Positions 55,312 to 64,000 of a DNA stretch of 64,000 nucleotides are shown in pieces (within the stretch, counting starts at the first letter, position 1; each line of letters opens with the position of its first letter). The notes below the pieces were generated by a model. The model searched no databases and was not told the DNA's origin. It was given only the letters and a program-made list of their open reading frames with translations. The translations under genes and the position numbers were made by a program. This DNA comes from JALYXV01 sp963791545 (GTDB lineage: Bacteria > Actinomycetota > Acidimicrobiia > Acidimicrobiales > Palsa-688), in assembly GCA_963791545.1 (NCBI GenBank), contig CAWBSR010000018.1:1-64000 (forward strand). Reading direction: 5' to 3'.

Positions 55312-56213
55312 TCCCGGTCGGGCGTCACGGGGGCGACGGCGCCCGGCTGGCGGCGGCCCTTGGCGTGGCGCCCGGCCAGGTGCTCGACCTCTCCGCCAGC
55401 CTCAACCCGGTGGCCCCCGACCCGGCCCCGATCCTGGCCGCCCACCTGGACGCCATCGGCCGCTACCCCGACTCCGAGGCGGCCACCGATGCCCTGGCGG
55501 CGGCCATCGGGGTCACCGCCGACCGGGTGCTGCTGACCAACGGGGGCTCGGAGGCCATCGCCCTGGTGGCGGCGGAGCTCGGCGCCGGATGGGTGGACGA
55601 ACCGGACTTCTCGTTGTACCGCCGGCATCTGCCCGCCCTCGACCGACACGGCGCCCGGTGGCGCTCGAATCCCCACAACCCGAGTGGCCTCCTGGCCCCC
55701 CCGGCCGCATCCGCCGGGGTGTGGGATGAGGCGTTCTGGCCGTTGGCGACGGGAACCTGGACGCGTGGCGATGCCGACCACGGGGCGGTGGTGCTGGGGT
55801 CGCTCACCAAGCTGCTGGCCTGCCCCGGTCTCCGGGTGGGTTACATCCTGGCCCGCCCCGACCTGATCGTCCGGCTGGCGCGGCGCCAGCCCCGATGGGC
55901 CGTCAACGGCCTGGTCTGCGCCGCCCTGGCCGACCTACTGGCCACCGTCGACCTGGCCATCTGGTGCAAGGAGACGGCCCGCCTCCGGGAACAGCTGGTC
56001 GCGATCCTCGGCGATCACGGCTTGGCGACCCGGCCCTCGGAGGCCAACTGGGTCCTGGTCGACGCCCCGGCGCTGCGCCACGACCTGGCCCGTCGGGCCA
56101 TCCTGGTCCGGGACTGCGCCAGCTTCGGGCTGCCCGGCACGGTGCGCGTGGCGGTGCCCGACGTACCGGGCCTGGACCGATTGGAGGAGGCGTTGCCACC
56201 GTGGCCGGCCTGA
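55308..56213 (+). CDS. cobC: Threonine-phosphate decarboxylase-like / CobC aminotransferase
   Basis: About 301 residues from GTG 55308 (VIPVGRHGGDGARLAAALGV), overlapping the restored cbiB stop. Class I/II PLP fold: LDLSASLNPVAPDPAPILAA, VLLTNGGSEAIALVAAELGA, NPHNPSGLLAPP, LGSLTKLLACPGLRVGYILA with the PLP lysine in SLTK. CobC/CobD enzymes provide (R)-1-amino-2-propanol phosphate for the nucleotide loop. It is somewhat shorter than usual, missing part of the segment before NPHNP. Its stop lies 10 bp into the start region of cobQ. Confidence 0.85.
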   Translation: MIPVGRHGGDGARLAAALGVAPGQVLDLSASLNPVAPDPAPILAAHLDAIGRYPDSEAATDALAAAIGVTADRVLLTNGGSEAIALVAAELGAGWVDEPDFSLYRRHLPALDRHGARWRSNPHNPSGLLAPPAASAGVWDEAFWPLATGTWTRGDADHGAVVLGSLTKLLACPGLRVGYILARPDLIVRLARRQPRWAVNGLVCAALADLLATVDLAIWCKETARLREQLVAILGDHGLATRPSEANWVLVDAPALRHDLARRAILVRDCASFGLPGTVRVAVPDVPGLDRLEEALPPWPA

Positions 56214-57676
56214 TGGTCTGCGGCACCAGCAGCGACGCCGGCAAGTCGACCGTCGTCACCGGGCTGTGCCGTCTCCTCGCCCGGCGAGGCATCAAGGTGG
56301 CCCCCTTCAAGGCCCAGAACATGGCCCTCAACTCTTACGTCACCTCTTCGGGTCACGAGATCGGCCGGGCGCAGGGCGTCCAGGCCCTGGCCGCGGGTGT
56401 GGCGCCCGAGGTGGCCATGAACCCGATCCTGCTCAAGCCCACCGGTGAGCTGACCAGCCAGGTGGTCCTGCTGGGCAAACCGTGGGCCCACCTCGACGCC
56501 GCCGCCTATCACGCCGCCAAGCCCCAGCTGTTCGGCGTCGTTCTCGATGCCCTGGCCGATCTCGGCCAGCGCTTCGATGTCGTGATCTGCGAGGGGGCGG
56601 GCAGTGCCGCCGAGATCAATCTCCTCGACCACGACATCGTCAACCTCCGGGTGGCCCAGGCGGCCGGATTTCCCGCCCTCGTCGTCGGCGACATCGACCG
56701 GGGCGGGGTGTTCGCGGCGCTGTACGGGACCGTGGCCCTCCTTCCCGAGGACCTTCGGGGCCTGGTCCGGGGCTTCATCATCAACAAGCTGCGGGGCGAC
56801 CCCGCCCTGCTCGGCGAGGGCCCCGCGGAACTGGAGCGACGCTGTGGCGTGCCCACGCTCGGGGTGCTGCCCTTCCTGCACGACGTGGCTCTCGACGCCG
56901 AGGACTCTCTCGCCCTGGCCGGACCGCGCCCCCGGCCCCTCACCCCGGGCGTCGAGGGCGACGCCCTGGACATGGTGGCCGTTCGTTTTCCCAGAATCTC
57001 GAACTTCACCGATCTCGACGCCCTGGCTATCGAGCCCGGGGTAGCGGTGCGGCTCATCGAAACACCCGCCGCCTTGGGCGACCCCGATGTGGTGATCCTG
57101 CCCGGCACCAAGGCGACCGTTGCCGACCTCGCCTGGCTGCGGGGCCGAGGCTTCCCCGACGCCCTCCGAGGCGCCCTGGGCCGGGACGCCACCGTGCTCG
57201 GTATCTGTGGCGGCTACCAGATGCTGGGGCGCACCATCTTCGACCCGGTCGAATCCGGCCGGTCGGAGCCGGTCGAGGGATTGGGATGGCTCCCGGTCGA
57301 CACCGAGTTCGAGGCGTCCAAGGTCACCCGGCAGCGGCGGGGCCGGGCCGGCGGCCAGCGGGTCACCGGCTACCAGATCCATCACGGCCGGACGACCGGC
57401 GGCGACGGCTGGATCACCCTCGACGACAGCTACGGGACGGTCCCCGACGGCGCCACCGCCCGAGGCGGCGCCATTCTCGGCACGTCGCTGCACGGGCTGT
57501 TCGAGGAGGATGGGTACCGGGCCGCCTTCCTCACCGAGGTGGCGGCGCGGCGGGGGAAACGCTGGCACCGCTCGGGCGTGTCGTTCGCGGCCGCCCGGGA
57601 GTCCCAGATCGACCGGATTGCCGACCTCCTCGAGGGCCACCTCGACCTCGGGGCGCTGGAGGCCCTTCTCGCATGA
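56201..57676 (+). CDS. cobQ: Cobyric acid synthase
   Basis: 491 residues. CobQ/CbiP amidates the b, d, e and g side chains. The N-terminal part begins MVCGTSSDAGKSTVVTGLCR, then APFKAQNMALNSYVTSSGHE, IGRAQGVQALAAGV, VICEGAGSAAEINLLDHDIV, NLRVAQ. The C-terminal glutamine amidotransferase has VVILPGTKATVADLAWLR, VLGICGGYQMLGRTIFDPVE (Cys in GICGG) and GYQIHHGRT (His). The GTG start at 56201 follows GGAGGAGG and overlaps cobC. Its stop overlaps the cobN ATG (ATGA). Confidence 0.94.
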   Translation: MAGLMVCGTSSDAGKSTVVTGLCRLLARRGIKVAPFKAQNMALNSYVTSSGHEIGRAQGVQALAAGVAPEVAMNPILLKPTGELTSQVVLLGKPWAHLDAAAYHAAKPQLFGVVLDALADLGQRFDVVICEGAGSAAEINLLDHDIVNLRVAQAAGFPALVVGDIDRGGVFAALYGTVALLPEDLRGLVRGFIINKLRGDPALLGEGPAELERRCGVPTLGVLPFLHDVALDAEDSLALAGPRPRPLTPGVEGDALDMVAVRFPRISNFTDLDALAIEPGVAVRLIETPAALGDPDVVILPGTKATVADLAWLRGRGFPDALRGALGRDATVLGICGGYQMLGRTIFDPVESGRSEPVEGLGWLPVDTEFEASKVTRQRRGRAGGQRVTGYQIHHGRTTGGDGWITLDDSYGTVPDGATARGGAILGTSLHGLFEEDGYRAAFLTEVAARRGKRWHRSGVSFAAARESQIDRIADLLEGHLDLGALEALLA

Positions 57677-60600
57677 TCCTGGTACTCACCAACGCCGACA
57701 CCGAGATCCTGGCCCTGCGATCGGTCGTCGAAGGCCTGCCCGAGGGCTTTCCGGCCGTCCGGGCCGGCAATCCCACCGGTTCCGCGGCCCCCGACCTGGC
57801 CGGTGTCGAGGTGGTCCTGGTCCGGCTGCTCGGGGGCCGGCGGGCCTGGGAGGAGCCGTTCGCGCAGCTGCGCCGGGCCTGCGTCGACCAGGGCGTGGCG
57901 CTGCTGGCGTTCGGCGGCGAAGCGGCCCCCGACGCCGAGCTCACGGCCCTGTCCACGGTGCCCAGCGCCACGGTCGGCCAGGCCTTCGAGTACCTGGTCC
58001 ACGGTGGGTTGGCCAATACCGAACAGCTGCTGCGCTTCGTAGCCGACACCGTCTTGTTCCAGGGGTTCGGGTTTGAGGCTCCGGTCGAAGTCCCGGCGAC
58101 GGGCGTCTACCGGGCCAGCGTGGATGGGGACGGCACGAGACCGATGATCGCAGTCGTCTTCTACCGGGCCCACCTGATCGCGGGGAACACCGGCTTCGTC
58201 GACGACCTGTGCGACGCCATCGAGGCGCGAGGCGCCCGGGCGCTGGCGGTGTGGTGTTATTCGCTGCGCCCCGCGGAAGAAGGTCGCATCCCGGCCCTTG
58301 AGCTCCTGGCCGACCACGGGCCCGACGCTGTCGTGACCACCGTGTTGGCGTCGGGTTCCGCGGGCCTCGACGGGGAGGACTGGGACGCCCATTTCCTGGC
58401 CCGTTTGGGAGTGCCCATTGTCCAGGCCACCGCGGCCACCTGCCCTCAGTCCGACTGGGAGGCCAGTCCCGCCGGGCTTTTCCCCATCGACGTGGCGATG
58501 AGCGTGGCCATCCCCGAGTTCGACGGTCGCATCATCAGCGTCCCCTTCTCGTTCAAGGAGGTCGTCGATGACGGTGACCGCCTGGGGTCACCGGTCAGCG
58601 CCTACCGCAGCGTCGCCGACCGGGCCCGGCGGGTGGCCGGCGTCGCCACCCGACTGGCCGGGCTGGGGCGGGTCCCCGTCGCCGAGCGCCGGGTCGCCAT
58701 CGTGCTGTCGGCCTACCCGACCAAGCGCAGCCGGCTGGGCAACGCAGTGGCCCTCGACACGCCGGCGTCGGTGATCGCGCTGCTGCACCGCCTCCGCGAT
58801 GCCGGGTACCGGGTCGACCGGATCCCACCCGACGGCGACGCCCTCATGGCCGAGCTGATCGACACCTTCTCCTATGAGCGGGAGACGCTGAGCGGGGCCC
58901 AGCTGGCTCGGGCCGCGGGGCGGTGGCCGGGCGCCGAGTACCGGCGGTGGTTCGCCACCCTCCCCGACGGGGTGCGCTCGGAATTGCGGGACCGCTGGGG
59001 GGAGCCGCCGGGATCGGTCTATGTCGACCCGGCGGGCGGGGACCTGGTGTTCGCCGGCCTCGACCTCGGGCATGTCGTGATCGCGGTGCAGCCCCCCCGT
59101 GGTTTCGGGGAGGACCCGATCGCGGTGTACCACTCACCCGACTTGCCTCCGACCCACCACTACCTGGGCTTCTACCGCTGGCTCGACTCCGGGTGGGGGG
59201 CCGACGCCATCGTCCATGCCGGCAAGCACGGCACGCTGGAGTGGTTGCCGGGCAAGGGCGTGGGACTGTCGTCGTCGTGTTACCCCGACGCCGCCCTCGG
59301 CGACATGCCCCTCTTCTACCCCTTCGTCGTCAACGACCCGGGCGAGGGCACCCAGGCCAAACGACGGGCCCACGCCGTGATCATCGACCACCTGTTGCCA
59401 CCCATGACCCGGGCCGAGACCTATGACGACCTGGCCCGCCTCGAGGGCCTGCTGGACGACTACGCCCAGGTGGCGTCGCTGGACCCGTCCAAGTTGCCCG
59501 CCATCCGGCACCAGGTCTGGGAGTTGCTCGTTTCCGCCTCCCTGCACCAGGACCTCGGGGTGGCGGCGGCGCCCGAGGGAGAGGCGTTCGACGACCTGAT
59601 CCTCCACGTCGACGGTTACCTGTGCGAGTTGAAGGACGCCCAGATCCGGGGCGGGCTGCACGTGCTGGGCCAGCCGCCGGCGGGGGAGGCGGAACTAGAC
59701 CTGGTGCTGGCCCTGACCCGCCTGCCCCAGTTTGGTGGCGGGGGACAGGTGCCCGCGTTGCGGGCCACCGTCGCGGGGCGGCTGGGGATCGATCTCGGCG
59801 GTGGGGCGTTTCGCCAAAAAGTGTTGCCCCAGCATCACTTTTCGGCAAAACCCGCGGTCGGCGAGGGAATTCGGGCGGGCGTCGACGCTGTCGAGGCTGC
59901 CTGCCGGGCGCTATTGGCGGCCTGCCAGGCGGCGGGGTGGACATACGACGGCGACGACCCCACCCTGCGATGGGTGTGCGCCACGCTGGTGCCCGCCCTG
60001 CGGCGCACGCCCGACGAGTTGGCCAACCTCCTCGGGTGCCTGGAGGGCGGCTATGTGCCGGCCGGGCCCAGCGGGGCCCCGACCCGGGGCATGGCCCACG
60101 TACTGCCCACGGGCCGCAACTTCTATTCCGTCGACCCCAAGGCCCTCCCCTCGCGGCTGGCTTGGGAAGTGGGGTGCCGCCTGGCCGATGCCCTGCTGGC
60201 GCGGCATGTGGCCGAGGAGGGCCGGCCTCCGGCCTCGGTGGGCCTGGTCGTCTGGGGTACCGCAGCCATGCGGACCGGGGGCGACGACATCGCCATGGCC
60301 CTGGCGCTGCTCGGGGTCCGGCCGCTGTGGGGTGCCGAGAACGGCCGGGTCACCGGCGTCGCCCTGATTCCCGACGCCGAGCTCGGGCGGCCCCGGGTGG
60401 ACGTGGTGCTGCGCATCTCGGGGTTCTTCCGGGACGCCTTCCCCCACCTCATTGCGCTGTTCGACGACGCCGTCGGGCTGGCCGGCTTCGCGGTGGACGG
60501 CGACCCCCGCATATTCGGCTCCAAGCCGGGTGCCTACGGCTCGGGGATTCTCGGGCTCCTGGAGAGCCGGGACTGGCGCGGCGACGACGACTTGGCGGCG

Positions 60601-61224
60601 GTCTATCAGGCGTGGGGCGGCTACTCCTACGGCCGGGCCGGGATGGGGGTGCCGGCGGGGCCCGCCCTGGCCCGGCGCTTCACCGCCATCGAGGTGGCGG
60701 TCAAGAACCAGGACAACCGGGAGCACGACATCTTCGACTCCGACGATTATCTGCAGGACCACGGCGGGATGATCGCCACCATCCGGGCGCTGACCGGCCG
60801 CCAACCCAAGGCGTTCTTCGGCGACTCCGCCGACCCCGCCCGGCCCCGGGTGCGGTCGCTGGCCGAGGAGGCGGCCCGGGTGGTCCGCAGCCGGGTCGTC
60901 AACCCGAAGTGGATTACCGCCATGGCCCGCCACGGCTACAAGGGGGCCTTCGAGCTGGCGGCCACGGTTGACTATCTCTACGGCTACGACGCCACCGCCC
61001 ACGTGGTCGAGGACTGGATGTACGAGCAGGTCACGGCCGCCTACGTGGGCGACGCCGAGGTAAGGAAGTTCTTCGAGACGTCCAACCCGTGGGCCCTTCG
61101 TTCGATCGCCGAGCGGCTGCTGGAAGCCGCCGACCGCGGCCTCTGGGCGGCACCGTCACCCGAGGCCCTGGCAACATTGCGAGCCGGCCTCCTCGAGGCC
61201 GAGGGTTGGGAGGAATCCAGATGA
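57673..61224 (+). CDS. cobN: Cobaltochelatase large subunit CobN
   Basis: 1183 residues, close to the usual CobN length. Conserved blocks: RPMIAVVFYRAHLIAGNTGF, IVQATAATCPQSDWEASPAG, VAIVLSAYPTKRSRLGNAVA, YHSPDLPPTHHYLGFYRWLD, ADAIVHAGKHGTLEWLPGKG, PFVVNDPGEGTQAKRRAHAV, VRPLWGAENGRVTGVALIPD, VAVKNQDNREHDIFDSDDYL. CobN inserts cobalt into hydrogenobyrinate a,c-diamide in the late-insertion pathway, with ChlI/D-like partners. The partner is encoded two genes later (61841-63928). ATGA overlap with cobQ and with the next gene. Confidence 0.94.
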   Translation: MILVLTNADTEILALRSVVEGLPEGFPAVRAGNPTGSAAPDLAGVEVVLVRLLGGRRAWEEPFAQLRRACVDQGVALLAFGGEAAPDAELTALSTVPSATVGQAFEYLVHGGLANTEQLLRFVADTVLFQGFGFEAPVEVPATGVYRASVDGDGTRPMIAVVFYRAHLIAGNTGFVDDLCDAIEARGARALAVWCYSLRPAEEGRIPALELLADHGPDAVVTTVLASGSAGLDGEDWDAHFLARLGVPIVQATAATCPQSDWEASPAGLFPIDVAMSVAIPEFDGRIISVPFSFKEVVDDGDRLGSPVSAYRSVADRARRVAGVATRLAGLGRVPVAERRVAIVLSAYPTKRSRLGNAVALDTPASVIALLHRLRDAGYRVDRIPPDGDALMAELIDTFSYERETLSGAQLARAAGRWPGAEYRRWFATLPDGVRSELRDRWGEPPGSVYVDPAGGDLVFAGLDLGHVVIAVQPPRGFGEDPIAVYHSPDLPPTHHYLGFYRWLDSGWGADAIVHAGKHGTLEWLPGKGVGLSSSCYPDAALGDMPLFYPFVVNDPGEGTQAKRRAHAVIIDHLLPPMTRAETYDDLARLEGLLDDYAQVASLDPSKLPAIRHQVWELLVSASLHQDLGVAAAPEGEAFDDLILHVDGYLCELKDAQIRGGLHVLGQPPAGEAELDLVLALTRLPQFGGGGQVPALRATVAGRLGIDLGGGAFRQKVLPQHHFSAKPAVGEGIRAGVDAVEAACRALLAACQAAGWTYDGDDPTLRWVCATLVPALRRTPDELANLLGCLEGGYVPAGPSGAPTRGMAHVLPTGRNFYSVDPKALPSRLAWEVGCRLADALLARHVAEEGRPPASVGLVVWGTAAMRTGGDDIAMALALLGVRPLWGAENGRVTGVALIPDAELGRPRVDVVLRISGFFRDAFPHLIALFDDAVGLAGFAVDGDPRIFGSKPGAYGSGILGLLESRDWRGDDDLAAVYQAWGGYSYGRAGMGVPAGPALARRFTAIEVAVKNQDNREHDIFDSDDYLQDHGGMIATIRALTGRQPKAFFGDSADPARPRVRSLAEEAARVVRSRVVNPKWITAMARHGYKGAFELAATVDYLYGYDATAHVVEDWMYEQVTAAYVGDAEVRKFFETSNPWALRSIAERLLEAADRGLWAAPSPEALATLRAGLLEAEGWEESR

Positions 61225-61844
61225 ACCCGAAGTTGGGCGCCGACCTCGACGGGTGCCGGGCCGCCCACGCCCGGCTCATGGAGACCGTGGAGGCGGTGAC
61301 CGATGAGGCGGCCCGGCAGCGGTCCCGGCTGCCCGGGTGGACGGTCGGCCACCTCCTGACCCATCTGGCCCGCAACGCCGATAGCCACCTCCGGCGGATC
61401 GAGGGGGTGTTGCGCGACGAGATCGTCGATCAGTACCAGGGCGGCCGGGAGGGCCGGGCCGCGGACATCGAGGCGGGAGCTGGGCGATCCGCGGCCTCGC
61501 TGATCGCGGACGTGCGGGATACCGCGGCGGCGCTGGATACCGCCTGGGCGTCGCTCCCGGAGGAGGCCTGGGGGCGGTACACCCGGGCCGTCTCGGGTGC
61601 CCTGCTGCCAATGGAGGCGCTGCCGTTCAGCCGCTGGCGGGAGGTCGAGGTCCACCACGCCGACCTCGGGCTCGGATTCGGGTACGAGGATTGGTCCGAG
61701 GGTTTCGTTGCCGACGAGCTGCCCCGAGCCCTGGCCACCGTGGCCACCCGGCTGGTCGATCTCCGGGCCCGGCGCCAGCTGTGCGCCTGGCTGCTGGAAC
61801 GGGCGGCCGAGCCCGGCCCCTTGGAGCTCGAACCGTGGGAGTGA
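61221..61844 (+). CDS. Maleylpyruvate-isomerase-family mycothiol-dependent enzyme
   Basis: 207 residues. N-terminal DinB-like mycothiol domain: RSRLPGWTVGHLLTHLARNA (the LPGWTVGHLLTHLARNAD signature with metal His), then PFSRWREVEVHHADLGLGFG with the second metal site (EVxxHHxDLGxG). The family uses mycothiol, the actinobacterial thiol, as cofactor, often in aromatic ring catabolism or detoxification. It sits between cobN and its chelatase partner with 4-bp overlaps on both sides, so it is co-translated with them; a role in cobalamin synthesis is not known to me. Confidence 0.85.
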   Translation: MNPKLGADLDGCRAAHARLMETVEAVTDEAARQRSRLPGWTVGHLLTHLARNADSHLRRIEGVLRDEIVDQYQGGREGRAADIEAGAGRSAASLIADVRDTAAALDTAWASLPEEAWGRYTRAVSGALLPMEALPFSRWREVEVHHADLGLGFGYEDWSEGFVADELPRALATVATRLVDLRARRQLCAWLLERAAEPGPLELEPWE

Positions 61845-63928
61845 CAGCCCAGTTCCCGTTCACCGCGGTCGTCGGGCAGGACGACGTCAAGCTGGCCCTG
61901 CTCCTGGCGGCGGTGGACCCGGCCATCGCCGGGGTGCTGCTGCGGGGGGAGAAGGGCAGTGCCAAGACCACCCTGGCGCGGGGCCTGGCCTCGCTGCTTC
62001 CCGGCCAGGCGCCTTTCGTGGAGCTTCCCGTCGGGGCGACCGAGGATCGCCTGGTCGGGACCTTGGACCTGTCAGCGCTGCTGACGGCGGGGGAGCGCCA
62101 TTTCCAGCCCGGCTTGCTGGCAGCGGCCCATGGCGGGGTCCTCTACGTCGACGAGGTCAACCTGTTGCCCGATCACCTGGTTGACGTGCTCCTCGATGTC
62201 GCGGCCAGTGGAGTCAACCGGGTCGAACGCGAGGGGGTGTCGCACACCCACGCCAGCCGTTTCGTCCTGGTTGGTTCCATGAATCCGGAGGAGGGGGACC
62301 TGCGACCCCAGCTGCTGGATCGCTTCGGCCTGGCGGTCGAGGTACGGGCCCCTGTCGATCCCGTGGTGCGGGCCGAGGCGGTCCGCCGCCGGCTGGCCTT
62401 CGACGCCGACCCGACCGGCACGGCCGCGGAATGGGCGGCGGCCGAGGCGGGGCTGGCGGACCGGTTGGCGACCGCTTCCGCGACCCCGGCGGAGTTGCCG
62501 GCGCCGCTGGTCGAGCAGGTGAGCCGGCTGTGCGCGGCGGTGGAAGCGCAGGGCCTGCGGGCCGACCTGACGATCTGCCGGGCGGCGGCGGCGCTGGCCC
62601 GCTTCGAGGGCCGCTCGGTGGTGACGACTGACGACGTGCGCCGGGTGGCGCCCCTGGCGTTGGCCCATCGCCGGCGGCGGGGCCCGTTCGACACCCCGGG
62701 AATCAGTGACGACGAGTTGCAAGCGGCACTGGAGGCGGCCGAGCCGGGCCGGGGCGGTGGCGGCGGCGGGGAGGCGGGCGGCCCGGCCGGTGAGGGATCG
62801 TCGGGAGACGAGTCGGGAGACGAGGCGTCAGGGGGCGAGGAGCGGGATGGGCCAGACGCGGCGGGCGAGGCTGCCGGAGGTGGTGCGGGAGACGCTGTGG
62901 GAGCTGGTGCGGGCAATGGGGGGGGCGGCCGGGAGCGGGTCGCGGCGCCGGGCGATCCGACCGCGGTGGTGCGGCTGACCACGCCGGGCAGCCGGGTTTC
63001 GGCGACCACGACCGCTCCCGCGGCTGGGAGGCGCAGCGGCGCCGACGGTCCCCGAGGGCGGTTGGTGGCCGACCGGGCCCCGGATGGGCCGATCGGGTCG
63101 CTGGCGGTGGGCGCCACGGTCCGGGCGGCGGCGGCCCGTCGTGCCCAGGCGGGCGAGACCGCGGCCGGCGGTAGCACGGTCCCCCGGGTCGTGGCAGCCG
63201 ACCTCCGGGAGGCGGTACGCGAGCAACGGACAGGCAATCTCATCGTGCTGGCGGTGGATGCATCGGGGTCCATGGGCGCCGACAGCCGCATGGAGGCGGC
63301 CAAGGGCGCCGTGCTCAGCCTGCTCTTGGACGCCTATCAACGGCGCGACAAGGTGGCTCTGGTCACCTTCCGGGGCCACGACGCCCAGGTGGTGCTGCGG
63401 CCCACGAGCAGCGTGGAAGTGGCCCGGGCCCGGTTGGCGGAGCTGCCGACAGGTGGTCGGACCCCGTTGGCGGCGGGGATCCGAGCCGCGCTGGACGTGG
63501 CGATCGCCCCCTCGACGAGCGCCGGGGCCGGGGCGTACCGGCCCCTGCTGGTGGTGGTCACCGACGGGCGGGCGACATGGGGCGGACCAGAGGGCGGCGG
63601 CGGCAGTCCGGGAGGTGGTTGCGGTCCGGGGGGCGGTGGCGGCGGCGGTGCTGGCGGCGGCGGGCCCCGCGGTGGTGCTGGCGGCGGCTGCGTACCGGAG
63701 GGCGTTTGGGGCGACGGCGATCCCGTGGTCGCCGCTCACCAAGCCGCCGACGCCGTGCGCCGCAAGGGGGTCGCGGCAGTTGTGGTCGACGCCGAGGACG
63801 GCCCGGTGCGGTTGGGTTTAGCGGGAGACCTGGCCCGTACCATGAATGCCCGCTACCTGACCCTGCCGGAGCTGTCGGCCGGGACGCTCGACGCCGCGGT
63901 CCGGGCCAGTTGGGCGACCGACGGCTGA
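61841..63928 (+). CDS. ChlI/ChlD-like AAA+ and VWA chelatase subunit (CobN partner)
   Basis: 695 residues. The N-terminal AAA+ domain has PFTAVVGQDDVKLALLLAAV, GVLLRGEKGSAKTTLARGLA (Walker A), GGVLYVDEVNLLPDHLVDVL (Walker B) and SRFVLVGSMNPEEGDLRPQL. A Gly/Glu/Asp-rich acidic linker follows. The C-terminal VWA domain has LIVLAVDASGSMGADSRMEA (MIDAS DxSxS), LVTFRGHDAQVVLRPTSSVE and LVVVTDGRATWG. This fused I+D layout powers Mg or Co insertion with a large subunit, here presumably CobN. An unusual Gly-rich insertion (GGGGSPGGGCGPGGGGGGG and onward) interrupts the VWA domain near 63590-63700. The start GTG overlaps the previous stop (GTGA). The last 72 bases of the window are non-coding. Confidence 0.88.
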   Translation: MTAQFPFTAVVGQDDVKLALLLAAVDPAIAGVLLRGEKGSAKTTLARGLASLLPGQAPFVELPVGATEDRLVGTLDLSALLTAGERHFQPGLLAAAHGGVLYVDEVNLLPDHLVDVLLDVAASGVNRVEREGVSHTHASRFVLVGSMNPEEGDLRPQLLDRFGLAVEVRAPVDPVVRAEAVRRRLAFDADPTGTAAEWAAAEAGLADRLATASATPAELPAPLVEQVSRLCAAVEAQGLRADLTICRAAAALARFEGRSVVTTDDVRRVAPLALAHRRRRGPFDTPGISDDELQAALEAAEPGRGGGGGGEAGGPAGEGSSGDESGDEASGGEERDGPDAAGEAAGGGAGDAVGAGAGNGGGGRERVAAPGDPTAVVRLTTPGSRVSATTTAPAAGRRSGADGPRGRLVADRAPDGPIGSLAVGATVRAAAARRAQAGETAAGGSTVPRVVAADLREAVREQRTGNLIVLAVDASGSMGADSRMEAAKGAVLSLLLDAYQRRDKVALVTFRGHDAQVVLRPTSSVEVARARLAELPTGGRTPLAAGIRAALDVAIAPSTSAGAGAYRPLLVVVTDGRATWGGPEGGGGSPGGGCGPGGGGGGGAGGGGPRGGAGGGCVPEGVWGDGDPVVAAHQAADAVRRKGVAAVVVDAEDGPVRLGLAGDLARTMNARYLTLPELSAGTLDAAVRASWATDG

Positions 63929-64000
63929 CGGGGCGGCCAGGACCGGGTCAGTCTCGATTGACGGCCCGGCGACAGCGCGACGGCAGATCGCGGTTAGCCG

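Overview
The window is GC-rich DNA, mostly tightly packed genes with many 1-8 bp NTGA-type stop/start overlaps. The gene content points to a high-GC actinomycete, most likely of the Acidimicrobiia type. The pointers are an Lsr2-type DNA-binding protein, DUF3097, a mycothiol-dependent maleylpyruvate-isomerase-like enzyme, F420-type oxidoreductases (LLM and PPOX classes), several ECF sigma factors and Lia-like and OmpR-like two-component systems. The assignment rests on recognised families; no rRNA or marker gene is present to confirm it.

Left third (1-30 kb): housekeeping, envelope and regulatory genes. These include an ATP-dependent DNA ligase, a winged-helix protein, YdcF coupled to a frameshifted D-Ala-D-Ala carboxypeptidase, an L,D-transpeptidase, an ABC-F ATPase, an FMN reductase, an Lsr2-like protein with two DNA-binding domains, SigG-like and other ECF sigma factors, PPK2, a very large LuxR/ATPase regulator, and a three-gene LiaFSR-like operon. 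Between about 5.5 and 8.7 kb is a stretch of gene decay: an amidohydrolase with its centre deleted, a sigma-70 remnant joined to a many-times-frameshifted GAF histidine kinase, and two tiny unexplained peptides. A well-formed selenocysteine tRNA (anticodon UCA) sits inside it.

Middle (30-37 kb): both subunits of an electron-transfer flavoprotein, a secreted matrixin-like protease, two lipoproteins, an NlpC/P60 hydrolase and an aldehyde dehydrogenase.

Right half (37-64 kb): most of adenosylcobalamin biosynthesis, in two blocks each led by its own cobalamin riboswitch. Block 1 (minus strand, 44.6 to 37.2 kb) is riboswitch-cobI-cobM-cbiD-cobL-cbiG/cobJ-ferredoxin-cobH-cbiX, the corrin-ring steps. 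Block 2 (plus strand, 52.4 to 63.9 kb) is riboswitch-cbiZ-cobU-cobS-cbiB-cobC-cobQ-cobN-(mycothiol enzyme)-ChlI/D-like chelatase subunit, covering salvage, side chain and nucleotide-loop assembly and cobalt insertion. Between them lie cbiA and cobO (minus strand), LLM and PPOX enzymes, an acyltransferase, a frameshifted alpha/beta hydrolase and an ECF sigma/membrane-partner pair. The set combines an early-insertion chelatase (CbiX, with CbiD and CbiG) with a late-insertion CobN-type chelatase. I do not see cobA, cobK/cbiJ or cobT in the window.

Three otherwise conserved genes (dacB-like, alpha/beta hydrolase, cbiB) each carry one apparent 1-base frameshift at a short repeat or homopolymer. 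These could be real mutations or assembly errors, and raw reads would decide.
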